Source of the DNA: an uncultured Oscillospiraceae bacterium
GTDB taxonomy: Bacteria; Bacillota; Clostridia; Oscillospirales; Oscillospiraceae
Reading direction: 5' to 3'
DNA: 64,000 nucleotides
Assembly (NCBI GenBank): GCA_900764755.1
Contig: CAAFPE010000046.1
Coordinates: 80,872 to 144,871, forward strand
Both the position numbers and the translations under genes were made by a program. A model generated the notes under the pieces. That model worked only from the letters and a program-made list of their open reading frames with translations, was not told where the DNA came from and made no database searches. This document shows positions 1 to 8,483 of this stretch, one piece after another (position 1 is the first letter of the stretch; each line of letters starts with the position of its first letter).

Positions 1-257
1 AGCTCCCGGAAGGTGAAGGGGTCCAGCAGCAGGGACAGCCGCAGATAGGCCCCGATGGGCAGATGATAGCCGCAGTGGGGGCAGACATATTCAGAGCGGA
101 CCAGGTCCTGGTTGGCGCACTCCGCGCCGCAGCCGGGGCAGGTCTGGCTGCCGCTGGGCGGGACCGCGGAGCGGCGGGCGGCGGCCTCGACGGCCTCCTC
201 CCGCTGCCGGCGCAGCCGGTCCAGCCGGTCCCGGCGGGAACGAAACAGTGGCTGCAT
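1..257 (-). CDS. accD: Acetyl-CoA carboxylase carboxyltransferase subunit beta, N-terminal part
   Basis: About 85 N-terminal residues are visible; the gene runs off the left edge. The reading frame shows the AccD zinc ribbon: one CPGC pair near residues 38-41 and a second CPHCGYH pair near 58-64. With AccA this subunit moves the carboxyl group from biotin to acetyl-CoA to make malonyl-CoA in the cytoplasm. The ATG lies 1 base after the accC stop, with GGAGGAG just upstream, so translation is coupled to accC. The N-terminus before the zinc ribbon is rich in Arg, Glu and Ala. accA is not in the window and probably follows to the left. Confidence 0.9.
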   Translation of the reverse strand, partial: MQPLFRSRRDRLDRLRRQREEAVEAAARRSAVPPSGSQTCPGCGAECANQDLVRSEYVCPHCGYHLPIGAYLRLSLLLDPFTFRE

Positions 258-258
258 A

Positions 259-1626
259 TTACTCCTCCTTCTCCCAGTTCAGAAGCTCCTCCTGATGGGC
301 GGCCAGAAAACCAGTGTCGTACTGCCCCTTGATAAAGTCGGGGTGGTGCAGGATCAGGTGGCAGAAGTCGGCGGTGGTGGGATAGCCCTGAATGACCAGC
401 TCCTCCAGCGCCCGGCGCATCCGGCGGATGGCCTCCAGGCGGGTGGGGGCGTGGACGATGATCTTGGCTACCAGAGAGTCGTAGTAGGGGGAGACAGCGT
501 AGCCGTTATAGAGCAGGGAGTCCACCCGCACGCCGGGACCGCCGGGGAGATGCAGGAACTCCGTGGTCCCTGGGCAGGGACGGAAGTTGGCTGCGGCATC
601 TTCAGCATTGACCCGGCACTCGATGGCGTGCCCGGTGAGGGATACCTCTTCCTGAGTGAGGGAGAGGGGCAGGCCGGCGGCAATGCGCAGCTGCTCCCGC
701 ACCAGATCCAGGCCGGTGACCATCTCGGTGACCGGGTGCTCTACCTGGATGCGGGTGTTCATCTCGATGAAATAGAACTTCCCCTCCTGGTCCAGCACGA
801 ACTCGATGGTGCCCGCGTTCTCATAGCCTGCGGCCCGGGCGGCGGCCGCTGCTGCCGCGCCCATCGCCTCCCGCAGCTGGGGGGAGAGGGCCTTGGAGGG
901 GGATTCCTCCACCAGCTTCTGATTTTTGCGCTGGATGGAACAGTCCCGCTCCCCCAGGTGGATCACAGCTCCGTGGCGGTCGGCCAGGATCTGAAATTCG
1001 ATGTGCTTGGGATTCAGGATGAGCTTCTCCAGATAGAGCTGTCCATCGCCGAAGCAGGCCAGGGCTTCCGCCCTGGCCTCCTCGAATTTGGCGACTAGCT
1101 CCTCAGGCCGGTCAACCCGGCGCATTCCGCGGCCGCCGCCGCCGGCACTGGCCTTCACCAGCACCGGGTAGCCGATGGACTCTGCCACAGCCTGGGCCTC
1201 CTGGGCGGTGGCAACCGGACCGTCGGAGCCGGGGACCACAGGGACACCGTGGGACTGCATCAGGGCCCGGGCGGCCGCTTTGTTGCCCATGGTCCGGATC
1301 ACATCCCCGGAGGGGCCAATGAAGGTCAGCCCCAGGTCGGCGCACCGCTGGGCAAATTCCGCGTTTTCAGAGAGAAAGCCGTAGCCGGGATGCAGGGCGT
1401 CGCATCCGGTCTGGCGGGCCACTGTCAGCAGGGCGTCCACATTCAAATAGCTGTCTGCGGCCTTGGCCGGACCGATGCAGACGGCCTGGGTGGCCAGCTG
1501 GACATGGAGGGCGTCTGCGTCGGCGGCGGAGTACACCGCCACTGTGTCCACCCCCAGCTCCCGGCAGGCCCGGAGGATCCGTACCGCGATCTCGCCGCGG
1601 TTGGCGATCAATACACGCTGAAACAT
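259..1626 (-). CDS. accC: Biotin carboxylase subunit of acetyl-CoA carboxylase
   Basis: This 455-residue protein has full family length. It carboxylates the biotin on AccB using ATP and bicarbonate, the first half-reaction of malonyl-CoA synthesis. Visible features are the N-terminal IANRGEIAVRI motif, the ATP-grasp glycine loop KASAGGGGRGMR near residue 160, and EMNTRIQVEHPVTE near residue 290 with its metal-binding Glu and Asn. The C-terminal lid and barrel-sandwich region is complete. It lies 3 bases after accB and immediately before accD in a fatty-acid operon. No key residue looks missing. Confidence 0.97.
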   Translation of the reverse strand: MFQRVLIANRGEIAVRILRACRELGVDTVAVYSAADADALHVQLATQAVCIGPAKAADSYLNVDALLTVARQTGCDALHPGYGFLSENAEFAQRCADLGLTFIGPSGDVIRTMGNKAAARALMQSHGVPVVPGSDGPVATAQEAQAVAESIGYPVLVKASAGGGGRGMRRVDRPEELVAKFEEARAEALACFGDGQLYLEKLILNPKHIEFQILADRHGAVIHLGERDCSIQRKNQKLVEESPSKALSPQLREAMGAAAAAAARAAGYENAGTIEFVLDQEGKFYFIEMNTRIQVEHPVTEMVTGLDLVREQLRIAAGLPLSLTQEEVSLTGHAIECRVNAEDAAANFRPCPGTTEFLHLPGGPGVRVDSLLYNGYAVSPYYDSLVAKIIVHAPTRLEAIRRMRRALEELVIQGYPTTADFCHLILHHPDFIKGQYDTGFLAAHQEELLNWEKEE

Positions 1627-1629
1627 CGC

Positions 1630-2067
1630 TTAAAGCCTCCGGACCCGGAACAGGGGGGCGTCAAAGCCCGCCAGACTCCCGTTATCCATCAGAACTTCCT
1701 CGATCACGCAGTCCATAGGGGCGGGGATCTCGCTCATCATCTTCATGGCCTCCAGGATGCACACCGTCTGGCCCTTCCTGACCTGATCCCCCGCCTTCAC
1801 AAAGGGGGCGGAGTCCGGTCCGGAGGCGGCGTAGAAGGTGCCCACCAGGGGGGCCTTGATGTACTCAGCCCTGTCCTCCTGGGCGGCCTGGTCAGCGGGA
1901 GGGGCGGAAAGGACGGGGGGCGCGGCAGGGATGGGAGCGGCCGCCGCCGGGGCGGCGGTCACAGTCCGGTCCAGCTTGAGCCGGGTCCCGTTCTGCTCCA
2001 GCTCCAGTCCAGTGAGAGAAGAGCGCTCAAAGCGCTCCATCAGGGCATAAATGGATTCCAGATCCAT
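1630..2067 (-). CDS. accB: Biotin carboxyl carrier protein of acetyl-CoA carboxylase
   Basis: The protein is 145 residues from the ATG at 2067. That start was chosen because AGAGGTG sits about 9 bases upstream and the resulting MDLESIYALMERF matches the usual AccB N-terminus; a GTG at 2079 in the same frame would add four residues. An Ala/Pro-rich linker (about 37-60) leads to the biotinyl domain. The biotin lysine lies in EAMKMM near residue 109. The protein swings biotin between AccC and AccD/AccA. It follows acpP by 26 bases in the same transcript. Confidence 0.93.
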   Translation of the reverse strand: MDLESIYALMERFERSSLTGLELEQNGTRLKLDRTVTAAPAAAAPIPAAPPVLSAPPADQAAQEDRAEYIKAPLVGTFYAASGPDSAPFVKAGDQVRKGQTVCILEAMKMMSEIPAPMDCVIEEVLMDNGSLAGFDAPLFRVRRL

Positions 2068-2093
2068 GGGAACAGTCACCTCTCGCGTTGAAA

Positions 2094-2321
2094 TCAGGCC
2101 TCCTTGGCCTCCAGATAGCGGACGATGTCGCCCACGGTCTTCATGTTGGGGCGGTCCTCATCGGCGATGGACAGACCCAGCTGCTCCTCCAGAGCGATGT
2201 TCAGCTCTACGGCGTCCAGGGAATCGGCGCCCAGATCCTCGGTCAGGGTGGCCTCCATGGTCACGTCCTCCAGCTCACAGCTCAGGGTGTCAACAATAAT
2301 ATCGCGTACTTTCTCAAACAT
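2094..2321 (-). CDS. acpP: Acyl carrier protein
   Basis: This 75-residue acidic protein has the phosphopantetheine site GADSLDAVEL with Ser34. It carries growing acyl chains in fatty-acid synthesis. The ATG has GAGAGGAG about 8 bases upstream. It is the first gene of the acpP-accB-accC-accD run, so the regulatory palindrome at 2362-2387 probably controls all four. The other fab genes usually found in such clusters (fabH, K, D, G, F, Z) are not next to it here. They are either left of the window or elsewhere. Confidence 0.96.
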   Translation of the reverse strand: MFEKVRDIIVDTLSCELEDVTMEATLTEDLGADSLDAVELNIALEEQLGLSIADEDRPNMKTVGDIVRYLEAKEA

Positions 2322-2361
2322 GGGAATGCTCCTCTCATTTTCGACATAATTTGTTCAAATA

Positions 2362-2387
2362 TTTTAGTTAAACTTTTTTAACTAAAA
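2362..2387. promoter_or_regulatory. Perfect palindrome upstream of acpP, likely operator
   Basis: Two perfect 11-base arms, TTTTAGTTAAA and TTTAACTAAAA, are separated by CTTT. They lie about 40 bases before the acpP start in an AT-rich promoter zone. Fatty-acid operons in Firmicutes are usually repressed by FapR or MarR-type FabT/FabR proteins binding palindromes at this place. The TTAGT/ACTAA ends recall FapR sites, but the spacing differs, so the regulator is not assigned. Between this site and the terminator at 2518 (about 130 bases) I see nothing else. Confidence 0.5.
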
Positions 2388-2517
2388 ATATTTAAGCGTA
2401 TTGTACCAGCTTTCCGGAGAAAGTCAATGGGGATTTTCTACAAATTGGAACGGGAGAGAGGGTTCGGATTTGGAATCTACCGGGGAGGATAGACGGGATA
2501 ACGGGAACGAAAAGCAT

Positions 2518-2557
2518 AAAAAAGTTGTGCAGAACCTAAAAAAAGACTCTGCACAAC
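2518..2557 (-). terminator. Rho-independent terminator of the kdpD-kdpE-like operon
   Basis: Ten-base arms GTTGTGCAGA (2524-2533) and TCTGCACAAC (2548-2557) form a hairpin. Read on the minus strand it is followed by a run of six T (complement of 2518-2523). It lies 44 bases beyond the response-regulator stop codon. Confidence 0.8.
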
Positions 2558-2600
2558 ATTTGTTTCATAAAATATTCGGGAGATACAAGTCTGGAGAAGG

Positions 2601-3305
2601 TCAGTCCTCCAGCATCCGGTAGCCGATGCCCAGCTCTGTCAGGACATACTTGGGTTCAGAGGGGTTTTCCTTCAGCTTCCGACGGATATTGGCCATGTTG
2701 ACCCGGAGGATCTGGTTGCTGCTGCTGCCATAGGGGCCCCATACGTGCGCCTGGATAAAGTCATAGGTCAGGACCTTTCCGGCGTGGATGCACAGCAGTT
2801 CCAGGATCTTGAACTCGTTTTGGGTGAAGTGGACCTCCCCGCCATCCAGCAGGACCTGGTGCTTGGCAATGTCCACCGTCAGATCCTTGATGTGGTAGAC
2901 ATCCTTCTGGGAGCCGCGGCTCAGCTTCAGCCGGTCGGCCCGGCGCAGGGTGGTGCGGATGCGGGCCAACAGCTCCGGGACGCCGAAGGGCTTCACGATA
3001 TAGTCATCTGCCCCCATGTCCAGGGCCTTCACCTTTTCCGACTCCCGGTCCCGGGCGGAGATGATAATGACAGGGGTCTCCTGGGGCAGGCCGCTGAGCT
3101 CGCGCAGTACCTCGATCCCGTCCATATCCGGCAGACCGAGGTCCAGCAGGACCAGGTCCGGTCCGTGGGAGAAGTAGAGAGACAGGCCCTCTTTCCCGGT
3201 AAAGGCAGGAATAGGCTTGTAGTCGTTAGCGCTCAGGGCGCGGCAGATAAAGTTGCTGATGGTATGCTCATCCTCAATGACCAGGATCACACGTTTTTCA
3301 TTCAT
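2601..3305 (-). CDS. kdpE: KdpE-like OmpR-family response regulator
   Basis: The protein is 234 residues from the ATG at 3305, chosen because GGAGGAGATC precedes it and the receiver domain begins at once; a longer frame upstream only reads through the kinase gene. The receiver domain (about 1-120) has acidic EDE at 11-13, phosphoacceptor Asp55 in LVLLDLGLPD, and VKPF with the conserved Lys. The C-terminal winged helix ends with a YVLTELGIGYR segment typical of KdpE. The start overlaps the end of the kinase gene by 8 bases. No kdpFABC pump is nearby, so the target is inferred only from sequence resemblance. Confidence 0.85.
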   Translation of the reverse strand: MNEKRVILVIEDEHTISNFICRALSANDYKPIPAFTGKEGLSLYFSHGPDLVLLDLGLPDMDGIEVLRELSGLPQETPVIIISARDRESEKVKALDMGADDYIVKPFGVPELLARIRTTLRRADRLKLSRGSQKDVYHIKDLTVDIAKHQVLLDGGEVHFTQNEFKILELLCIHAGKVLTYDFIQAHVWGPYGSSSNQILRVNMANIRRKLKENPSEPKYVLTELGIGYRMLED

Positions 3306-4479
3306 CTTTGATCTCCTCCATAGGAAGGCCGAAGCGGAACACGGCTCCACCCCCTGGATCATTTCCGGCGGCGAAGAAGCCGTTGTGGGCCTTGATGATG
3401 CTCTGGCAGACGGACAGGCCGATCCCAATGCCCCGGGACGAATCGCCGGAGAGGTTGTCGGTGAGCTGCTGTCCGCTCTGTACGGCGCGGCTGACCTCTG
3501 GGGAGATGCCATGCCCCCGGTCACGCACCTCCACCACCGCCCAGTCGTCCTGTCGGAAGAGGTGCAGCTGGATGTGCTCCCGATCCCCTGAATGGCGGAT
3601 GGCGTTTTCCAGCAGGTTGACGATCACCTGCTTGATGAGCATGGGCTCCATGGGCAGATAAAGGATGTCCTCCGACAGGTTCAGGGCGATGGGAAAGTCG
3701 GGAAAGCGGCGGCGGATGGTGATGAGGGCGTCGCCGGCCACCTCCTCCAGCATCTCCTCCTGCTTGTTCAGCGGCATGGTGCCGTCCCGGATCTTGGTGA
3801 TAGACAGCAGGTTCTCTACCATGGCGATCAGGGCATCGGCATCACTTTTGATGTCCTGGACCAGGGAGAGATTCTTTTCTGATTGGGCAATCTCCTCACT
3901 GGAGAGGAGGACGGAGGCCGCGCCGGAGATAGCGGTGAGAGGGGTGCGCAGATCATGGGAGACCGCCCGGAGGATGTTGCCGCGGATGGTTTCCCGGGCG
4001 GCCTCCAGCTGAATGGCGGATTTTTCTTCATTCAGCTTGGCGTTGAGTTCATACAGAGCCTTGGTATCCTGCTCCCGCTTCATGGCCTCCATGGCCTGGA
4101 GTTTGATCCGGGAGGTGAGGGCACAGACTATGCCGGAAATAAGGGTCATGCTGACCATAGCCACCGGATAGCCGCTGTAACTAAGGGAAAAGGCGCGGTA
4201 GGGGTACATGAAAAAATAGTTGATGCAGAAGGCGCCCACCAGCGAGGCGGCCAGCCCATAAAGGTATCCCTCGGTCAGCAGGGAGATGAACATGACCGAC
4301 AAGACAAAGACCAGAGCGGAATTGTTCTCTGCTCCAGTATGTCCGATCAGGGCATTACTGACCAGATAAGCGGCGCATAGAAACAGCAGGGTGGTAAAAA
4401 GATTGCGGGGCAGGGGTGGGAGGAAGCGCGTGACACGGAGATACCAGTGATACAGCCGGATCAGGGGATTGAACGACAT
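3298..4479 (-). CDS. KdpD-like membrane histidine kinase lacking the KdpD N-terminal domains
   Basis: The protein is 393 residues from the ATG at 4479, where AGAGGGAA precedes. Four membrane helices (about residues 28-120) form a DUF4118-like segment. A HisKA domain follows with His175 in RAVSHDLRTPL, then a HATPase domain with an N-box (LLENAIRHSG) and the G-box GIGIGLS. Full KdpD is near 900 residues and carries an N-terminal KdpD/USP region and a GAF domain; neither is present. The kinase therefore probably senses through its membrane part or a separate protein. It is co-transcribed with the regulator at 2601-3305. Potassium sensing is possible but unproven. Confidence 0.8.
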   Translation of the reverse strand: MSFNPLIRLYHWYLRVTRFLPPLPRNLFTTLLFLCAAYLVSNALIGHTGAENNSALVFVLSVMFISLLTEGYLYGLAASLVGAFCINYFFMYPYRAFSLSYSGYPVAMVSMTLISGIVCALTSRIKLQAMEAMKREQDTKALYELNAKLNEEKSAIQLEAARETIRGNILRAVSHDLRTPLTAISGAASVLLSSEEIAQSEKNLSLVQDIKSDADALIAMVENLLSITKIRDGTMPLNKQEEMLEEVAGDALITIRRRFPDFPIALNLSEDILYLPMEPMLIKQVIVNLLENAIRHSGDREHIQLHLFRQDDWAVVEVRDRGHGISPEVSRAVQSGQQLTDNLSGDSSRGIGIGLSVCQSIIKAHNGFFAAGNDPGGGAVFRFGLPMEEIKDE

Positions 4480-4679
4480 AGATGGTTCCCTCTTTCTGGG
4501 TATGGTTTGGCGAGGAACACCTGGGGACGGGCGGTGGACGCTGTCCCCAGCAGGGAAGCGGCCAGCCTGTGGAATATTTCTATTATAGCAGAAACCGAAA
4601 AGACCGTAAAGGGAGGAGAAAAAAGTCTTACCCAGGGGGTAGGGGGGACCATGGAGAGCGGGAAAAATCGAATAAGACC

Positions 4680-4709
4680 TTGCATCTATGCCTCGGTTTG
4701 GTGTAGAAT
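4680..4709 (+). promoter_or_regulatory. Probable sigma-A promoter of glnS
   Basis: TTGCAT (4680-4685) and TAGAAT (4704-4709) are spaced by 18 bases, 45 bases before the glnS start. The gap from 4480 to 4753 separates glnS from the divergent kinase operon. No T-box leader was seen. Confidence 0.6.
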
Positions 4710-4753
4710 AACATGGTATTATCTTGTTATAAAGGAGACGAGGAGGGATCATC

Positions 4754-6466
4754 ATGGCTGAAGAACGGATCAATGGCGCCCCCGCCGCGGAGGGCCCGGC
4801 TCCCAGCCAGAATTTTATCCATGAGTTTATTGCGGAGGACATTGCCCCCGGCGGACGGTGCGCCGGGATGCAGGTCCACACCCGTTTCCCGCCGGAGCCC
4901 AACGGCTATCTGCACATCGGGCACTGCAAGGCGCTGATCATCGACTTTGGCTCTGCGGAGAAGTTCGGCGGCATCTGCAACCTGCGGATGGACGACACCA
5001 ACCCTGCCAAGGAGGACACCGAGTTTGTTGAGGCCATCCAGGAGGACATCCACTGGCTGGGCTTCGACTGGGGCGACCGCTTTTTCTATGGCAGCGACTA
5101 TTTTGATAAGACCTATGAGCTGGCGGTGGGCCTCATCAAAAAGGGCTTGGCCTATGTGTGTGAGCTGACTCCGGAGCAGTTCAAGGAGTACCGGGGCGAT
5201 GTGAACACCCCCGCCCGCTCTCCCTGGCGGGACCGCCCCATTGAGGAGTCTCTGGACCTGTTCCAGCGCATGAAGAACGGGGAGTTTCCCGAGGGCAGGT
5301 ATACCCTTCGAGCCAAGATCGACCTGGCCAGTGGAAACTTCAATATGAGGGACCCGGTGCTCTACCGCATCCGGTATATCGAGCATCACCGCCAGGGCAC
5401 CAAGTGGTGCATTTTCCCCATGTACGACTTTGCCCACCCCATCCAGGACGCCCTGGAGGGCATCACTCACTCCCTCTGCTCCCTGGAGTACGAGGACCAC
5501 CGGCCCCTGTATGACTGGGTCATCAACAACACCGACGTGCCCAGCAAGCCACGGCAGATCGAGTTTGCCCGTCTTGGCATCAACTACACCGTCATGTCCA
5601 AGCGGAAGCTGCGCAAGCTGGTGGAGGAGCATTATGTCTCCGGCTGGGATGACCCCCGTATGCCCACCCTGTGCGGCTTGCGCCGCCGGGGCTATACCCC
5701 CGCCTCCATCCGGAACTTCTGTGACCGGATCGGTGTGGCAAAGAACCCCTCCACGGTGGAGTACGGCTTCCTGGAGCACTGCCTCCGGGAGGACCTGAAC
5801 GAGCACGCCCAGCGGGCTATGGCGGTGCTGCGCCCCATCAAGCTGACCATCACCAACTACCCAGAGGGGGAGAATGAGATGGTGGAGGTGGAGAACAACC
5901 CCAACGACCCCGATGCCGGCACCCGCCCGGTCTCCTTCTCCAAGCATCTGTATATTGAGCAGGATGACTTTTTGGAGACACCCATCCCCAAGTATAAGCG
6001 TCTGTATCCCGCCGGCCCCGAGTGCCGCCTAAAGGGCGCTTACTTGATTAAGTGCACCGGCTGTGTCAAGGACGAGGCAGGCAATGTGGTAGAGGTCCTG
6101 GCGGAGTACGATCCGGACTCCCGTGGGGGCAATCCCGCCGACGGCCGCAAGGTGAAGGGGGCTACCATCCACTGGGTGGACGCCGCTGCTGCGGTGGATG
6201 CTCAGGTGCGCCTGTACGACAACCTCTTTGCTGATGAGGCCCCTGACGCCGGGGACAAGAACTTCCTGGACTGCCTGAATCCCAACTCCCTGGAGGTGCT
6301 GGAGGGCTGTAAGCTGGAGGCCTCTCTGGCTCAGGCCCAGGCGCCGGCCCAGTATCAGTTCCTCCGCCTGGGCTACTTCTGTGTGGACAGCAAGGATTCC
6401 AAGCCCGGGGCCCTGGTGTTCAACCGGGCGGTCAGCTTGAAGGACAGCTTCAAGCCCGGCAAATAA
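4754..6466 (+). CDS. glnS: Glutaminyl-tRNA synthetase
   Basis: This 570-residue class I synthetase charges tRNA-Gln with glutamine. The HIGH motif lies in PEPNGYLHIGHCKA (47-60) and the KMSKS-like loop is VMSKRKL near residue 282. The C-terminal anticodon-binding beta barrels are complete, and the length is close to the E. coli enzyme. A strong GAGGAGGG ribosome site precedes the ATG. Many Firmicutes lack GlnRS and amidate Glu-tRNA-Gln instead; its presence fits clostridia that acquired GlnRS. It stands alone under its own promoter. Confidence 0.97.
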   Translation: MAEERINGAPAAEGPAPSQNFIHEFIAEDIAPGGRCAGMQVHTRFPPEPNGYLHIGHCKALIIDFGSAEKFGGICNLRMDDTNPAKEDTEFVEAIQEDIHWLGFDWGDRFFYGSDYFDKTYELAVGLIKKGLAYVCELTPEQFKEYRGDVNTPARSPWRDRPIEESLDLFQRMKNGEFPEGRYTLRAKIDLASGNFNMRDPVLYRIRYIEHHRQGTKWCIFPMYDFAHPIQDALEGITHSLCSLEYEDHRPLYDWVINNTDVPSKPRQIEFARLGINYTVMSKRKLRKLVEEHYVSGWDDPRMPTLCGLRRRGYTPASIRNFCDRIGVAKNPSTVEYGFLEHCLREDLNEHAQRAMAVLRPIKLTITNYPEGENEMVEVENNPNDPDAGTRPVSFSKHLYIEQDDFLETPIPKYKRLYPAGPECRLKGAYLIKCTGCVKDEAGNVVEVLAEYDPDSRGGNPADGRKVKGATIHWVDAAAAVDAQVRLYDNLFADEAPDAGDKNFLDCLNPNSLEVLEGCKLEASLAQAQAPAQYQFLRLGYFCVDSKDSKPGALVFNRAVSLKDSFKPGK

Positions 6467-6513
6467 CACATACAGATTCAAAGCGCGCCGGCGGCGTTGC
6501 TTTGACAAACAAT

Positions 6514-6546
6514 CTCTGGCGGCCGCAGACCCTGCGGTCGCCAGAG
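6514..6546. terminator. Strong stem-loop downstream of glnS
   Basis: Fifteen-base arms (6514-6528 and 6532-6546) pair with one mismatch around a 3-base loop, very GC-rich. No T-run follows, so it may act as a transcript-stabilising 3' end or a weak terminator. A smaller CAAAGC/GCTTTG hairpin lies just before it. Confidence 0.5.
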
Positions 6547-6662
6547 GCTTCTGGAGCGGAAGCTGCGGCCTGTTGGCTGTGAGGAAAGAATATCTCTTAT
6601 TCTTAGGTGCGGTTTATGGCACAGCCGGAAAAATATGCCCTGGAGAGAGGAGCAGATACAGA

Positions 6663-7868
6663 ATGGGAAGTTTGGCGGAGACCTTCCGGCCAGGATCCAG
6701 ATACCAGGCATTTTTTGGGTCACTGGCGACCTTTGGGCTGGCCTATGGACTGTACAAGGGTGTTTTGGACAATTATCTGGCGGAGATCGTAGAGATGTCA
6801 GAGATGGGACGCGGGGTTTCGGAATTTTTCCGGGAACTCCCGGGGCTGGCCCTGGTGTTTCTGTTGGCAGCCTTCTATATGATGTCTGCCGAGCGGATCT
6901 ATAAGATGGGGGCTATGATCATGCTGATGGGCATGGTGCTCCACGCAGTGATCCCGGCCCACAAGGTCCTGGCGACTGCGGCTATCTGCGTCTACTCCCT
7001 GGGGGAGCACCTCCAGCTGGGGATGCGGAACACGCTGTCCCTGGAATATGCCCGGCCGGGCTGGGGCGGTACGGCGCTGGGCTTGCAGAATTCTATTTAT
7101 CAGATTGGCTCTCTGGCTGGTTATCTGATCATAGCGGCGGTTTTTTCCTTAGGTCAGAGTTCGTTGGGCCTGTTCCGGGGCGTATATTGGTCTGCTGCCG
7201 CCATCACGGGCTGCGGCTTTCTGCTCTCCCTCCGCATGACCGGACACAGTGAGACAGACCCATCCAAGCGCCGGTTCTATTTTCACAAAAAATACCGGAA
7301 ATACTATATGCTGGAGGTGTTTTATGGGGCGCGAAAGCAGGTTTTCTTCACCTTCGGCCCCTATGTTCTGGTCCTCTTTTATAAAGCGGACGCCGCGGCC
7401 ATCAGCCTCCTCTTTGCTGTATCCGCAGTCTGCTGCTTTGCGGCGGCGCCTCTGGTGGGCAGGATCATTGACCGGCTGGGCTATAAGGTCGTTATGGTGG
7501 CGGATACCCTGCTGCTGGTAATCGTCTGCTTCTTTTATGGCTTTGCCCACCATATTTTTTCCATGCAGACGGCGTTTTTGGTGTGCTGTGTCAACTATGT
7601 GCTGGATTCGGTGATCTCGCTGGCCTCTATGGCATCCAATGTCTATGTACAGGACCTGTCGGACAGTCCGGACGAGATGCGGGCGACGATCTCCACCGGA
7701 CTGTCCGTGAACCACATGATCACCATTCTGATCGCGTTGTTTGGCGGCTGGATCTGGGAGGCACTGGGGATCGAGACCCTGTTTATCCTGTCTGCCGTTC
7801 TGGGGCTGTGCAACAGCGCCTATGCGGCGACCATCCGGACCTCAAAAGAGACTGCCATATCTCGGTGA
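6663..7868 (+). CDS. Major facilitator superfamily transporter, substrate unknown
   Basis: The protein is 401 residues from the ATG at 6663, which has GAGAGGAG upstream. The same frame stays open back to a TTG at 6573, but nothing there looks conserved. Hydrophobic segments spread over the whole length give about 10-12 membrane helices. A charged central loop near residues 190-220 separates two halves, as in MFS carriers. The conserved-looking DSPDEMRATISTGLSVN stretch lies before the last two helices. There is no cotranscribed gene to hint at the substrate. Confidence 0.82.
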   Translation: MGSLAETFRPGSRYQAFFGSLATFGLAYGLYKGVLDNYLAEIVEMSEMGRGVSEFFRELPGLALVFLLAAFYMMSAERIYKMGAMIMLMGMVLHAVIPAHKVLATAAICVYSLGEHLQLGMRNTLSLEYARPGWGGTALGLQNSIYQIGSLAGYLIIAAVFSLGQSSLGLFRGVYWSAAAITGCGFLLSLRMTGHSETDPSKRRFYFHKKYRKYYMLEVFYGARKQVFFTFGPYVLVLFYKADAAAISLLFAVSAVCCFAAAPLVGRIIDRLGYKVVMVADTLLLVIVCFFYGFAHHIFSMQTAFLVCCVNYVLDSVISLASMASNVYVQDLSDSPDEMRATISTGLSVNHMITILIALFGGWIWEALGIETLFILSAVLGLCNSAYAATIRTSKETAISR

Positions 7869-8003
7869 TTTGACTGCGCCTGGGATAGATGCGGGAGTTC
7901 TGAGGACTGTCTGGCAATGTATAGAAATACTCCGATCTTTGGATATAAAGAGGGTTTGTTGCAAAATGCAGTTTTCAGACCCAAACGGAAAATTTGCACA
8001 TTA

Positions 8004-8050
8004 AAAAAGTTAGCGAGAACCGCCGCCTTGACGGTTCTCGCTAACTTTTT
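8004..8050. terminator. Bidirectional rho-independent terminator
   Basis: Perfect 19-base arms (8004-8022 and 8032-8050) enclose a 9-base loop. A-run and T-run ends let it work on both strands: for the MFS gene on the plus strand and for the toxin/immunity genes on the minus strand. The rest of 7869-8173 shows nothing coding. Confidence 0.87.
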
Positions 8051-8063
8051 CTTTGGTCTGCTT

Positions 8064-8085
8064 TTTCAAAATTCTATTTTACAAA
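8064..8085. repeat. Left imperfect direct repeat flanking the toxin-like cassette
   Basis: This 22-base sequence begins TTTCAAAAT and ends TTTACAAA. A 21-base copy with the same two ends lies at 9113-9133, so the repeats bracket the two-gene cassette. They may be insertion or recombination scars. The similarity is short and AT-rich, so chance is possible. Confidence 0.4.
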
Positions 8086-8173
8086 AGGCCCATGGCTGGA
8101 GTGTAATGATAGGACTTGGAAAAATCTAGTCATATCAATGGTTTTAGCGCAGCAAGCAAGAGGTTTTATCCCA

Positions 8174-8482
8174 TTAGATACGATAATCAGAAAGATCATC
8201 CGGCATTTCGGCAAATGATTTTGTCTGATCGGCTTCTTTTTCAAATTGTGCCTTGATTTGTTCGTTCACGCGCGCATCAAGGATTTTCACCACTTTCATA
8301 TCTTCTTCCCTGACGGGAATTGTAGCAATATCATTCTTTTCACCGCACTGGGGAAAATTAACCAACCAATATCCGTTGATGTTTTCTGGTTCAGTGATCC
8401 ACCCTTGCATACCTTTATGAACGCCATCTCTTGTGTACTTTTCCTTTTCGACGATAACTTCTACATTGTCCATGTATGTCAT
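8174..8482 (-). CDS. Small acidic protein, likely immunity partner of the upstream toxin-like gene
   Basis: This 102-residue acidic protein has no signal peptide or membrane helix. I do not recognise a named family. Residues 20-45 (KGMQGWITEPENINGYWLVNF) look like a small beta-barrel, and the C-terminal third is helical and charged. The ATG has GGAGG 8 bases upstream and begins 1 base after the toxin-like gene ends, so the two are translationally coupled. The order toxin then small acidic protein fits polymorphic toxin/immunity pairs. The AT-rich composition differs from neighbouring genes. The immunity role is inferred from position only. Confidence 0.68.
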   Translation of the reverse strand: MTYMDNVEVIVEKEKYTRDGVHKGMQGWITEPENINGYWLVNFPQCGEKNDIATIPVREEDMKVVKILDARVNEQIKAQFEKEADQTKSFAEMPDDLSDYRI

Positions 8483-8483
8483 A

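Noticed and set aside
112..2091. Long plus-strand open frames opposite accC and accB
   Set aside because: They are the complement of clearly recognisable genes in a GC-rich genome and have no family motifs or ribosome sites.
4480..4753. T-box leader before glnS
   Set aside because: No T-box core sequence or terminator/antiterminator pair was seen.
4727..5947. 406-codon minus-strand frame opposite glnS
   Set aside because: The plus-strand glnS is intact with all motifs; the frame has low-complexity composition typical of a complement shadow.
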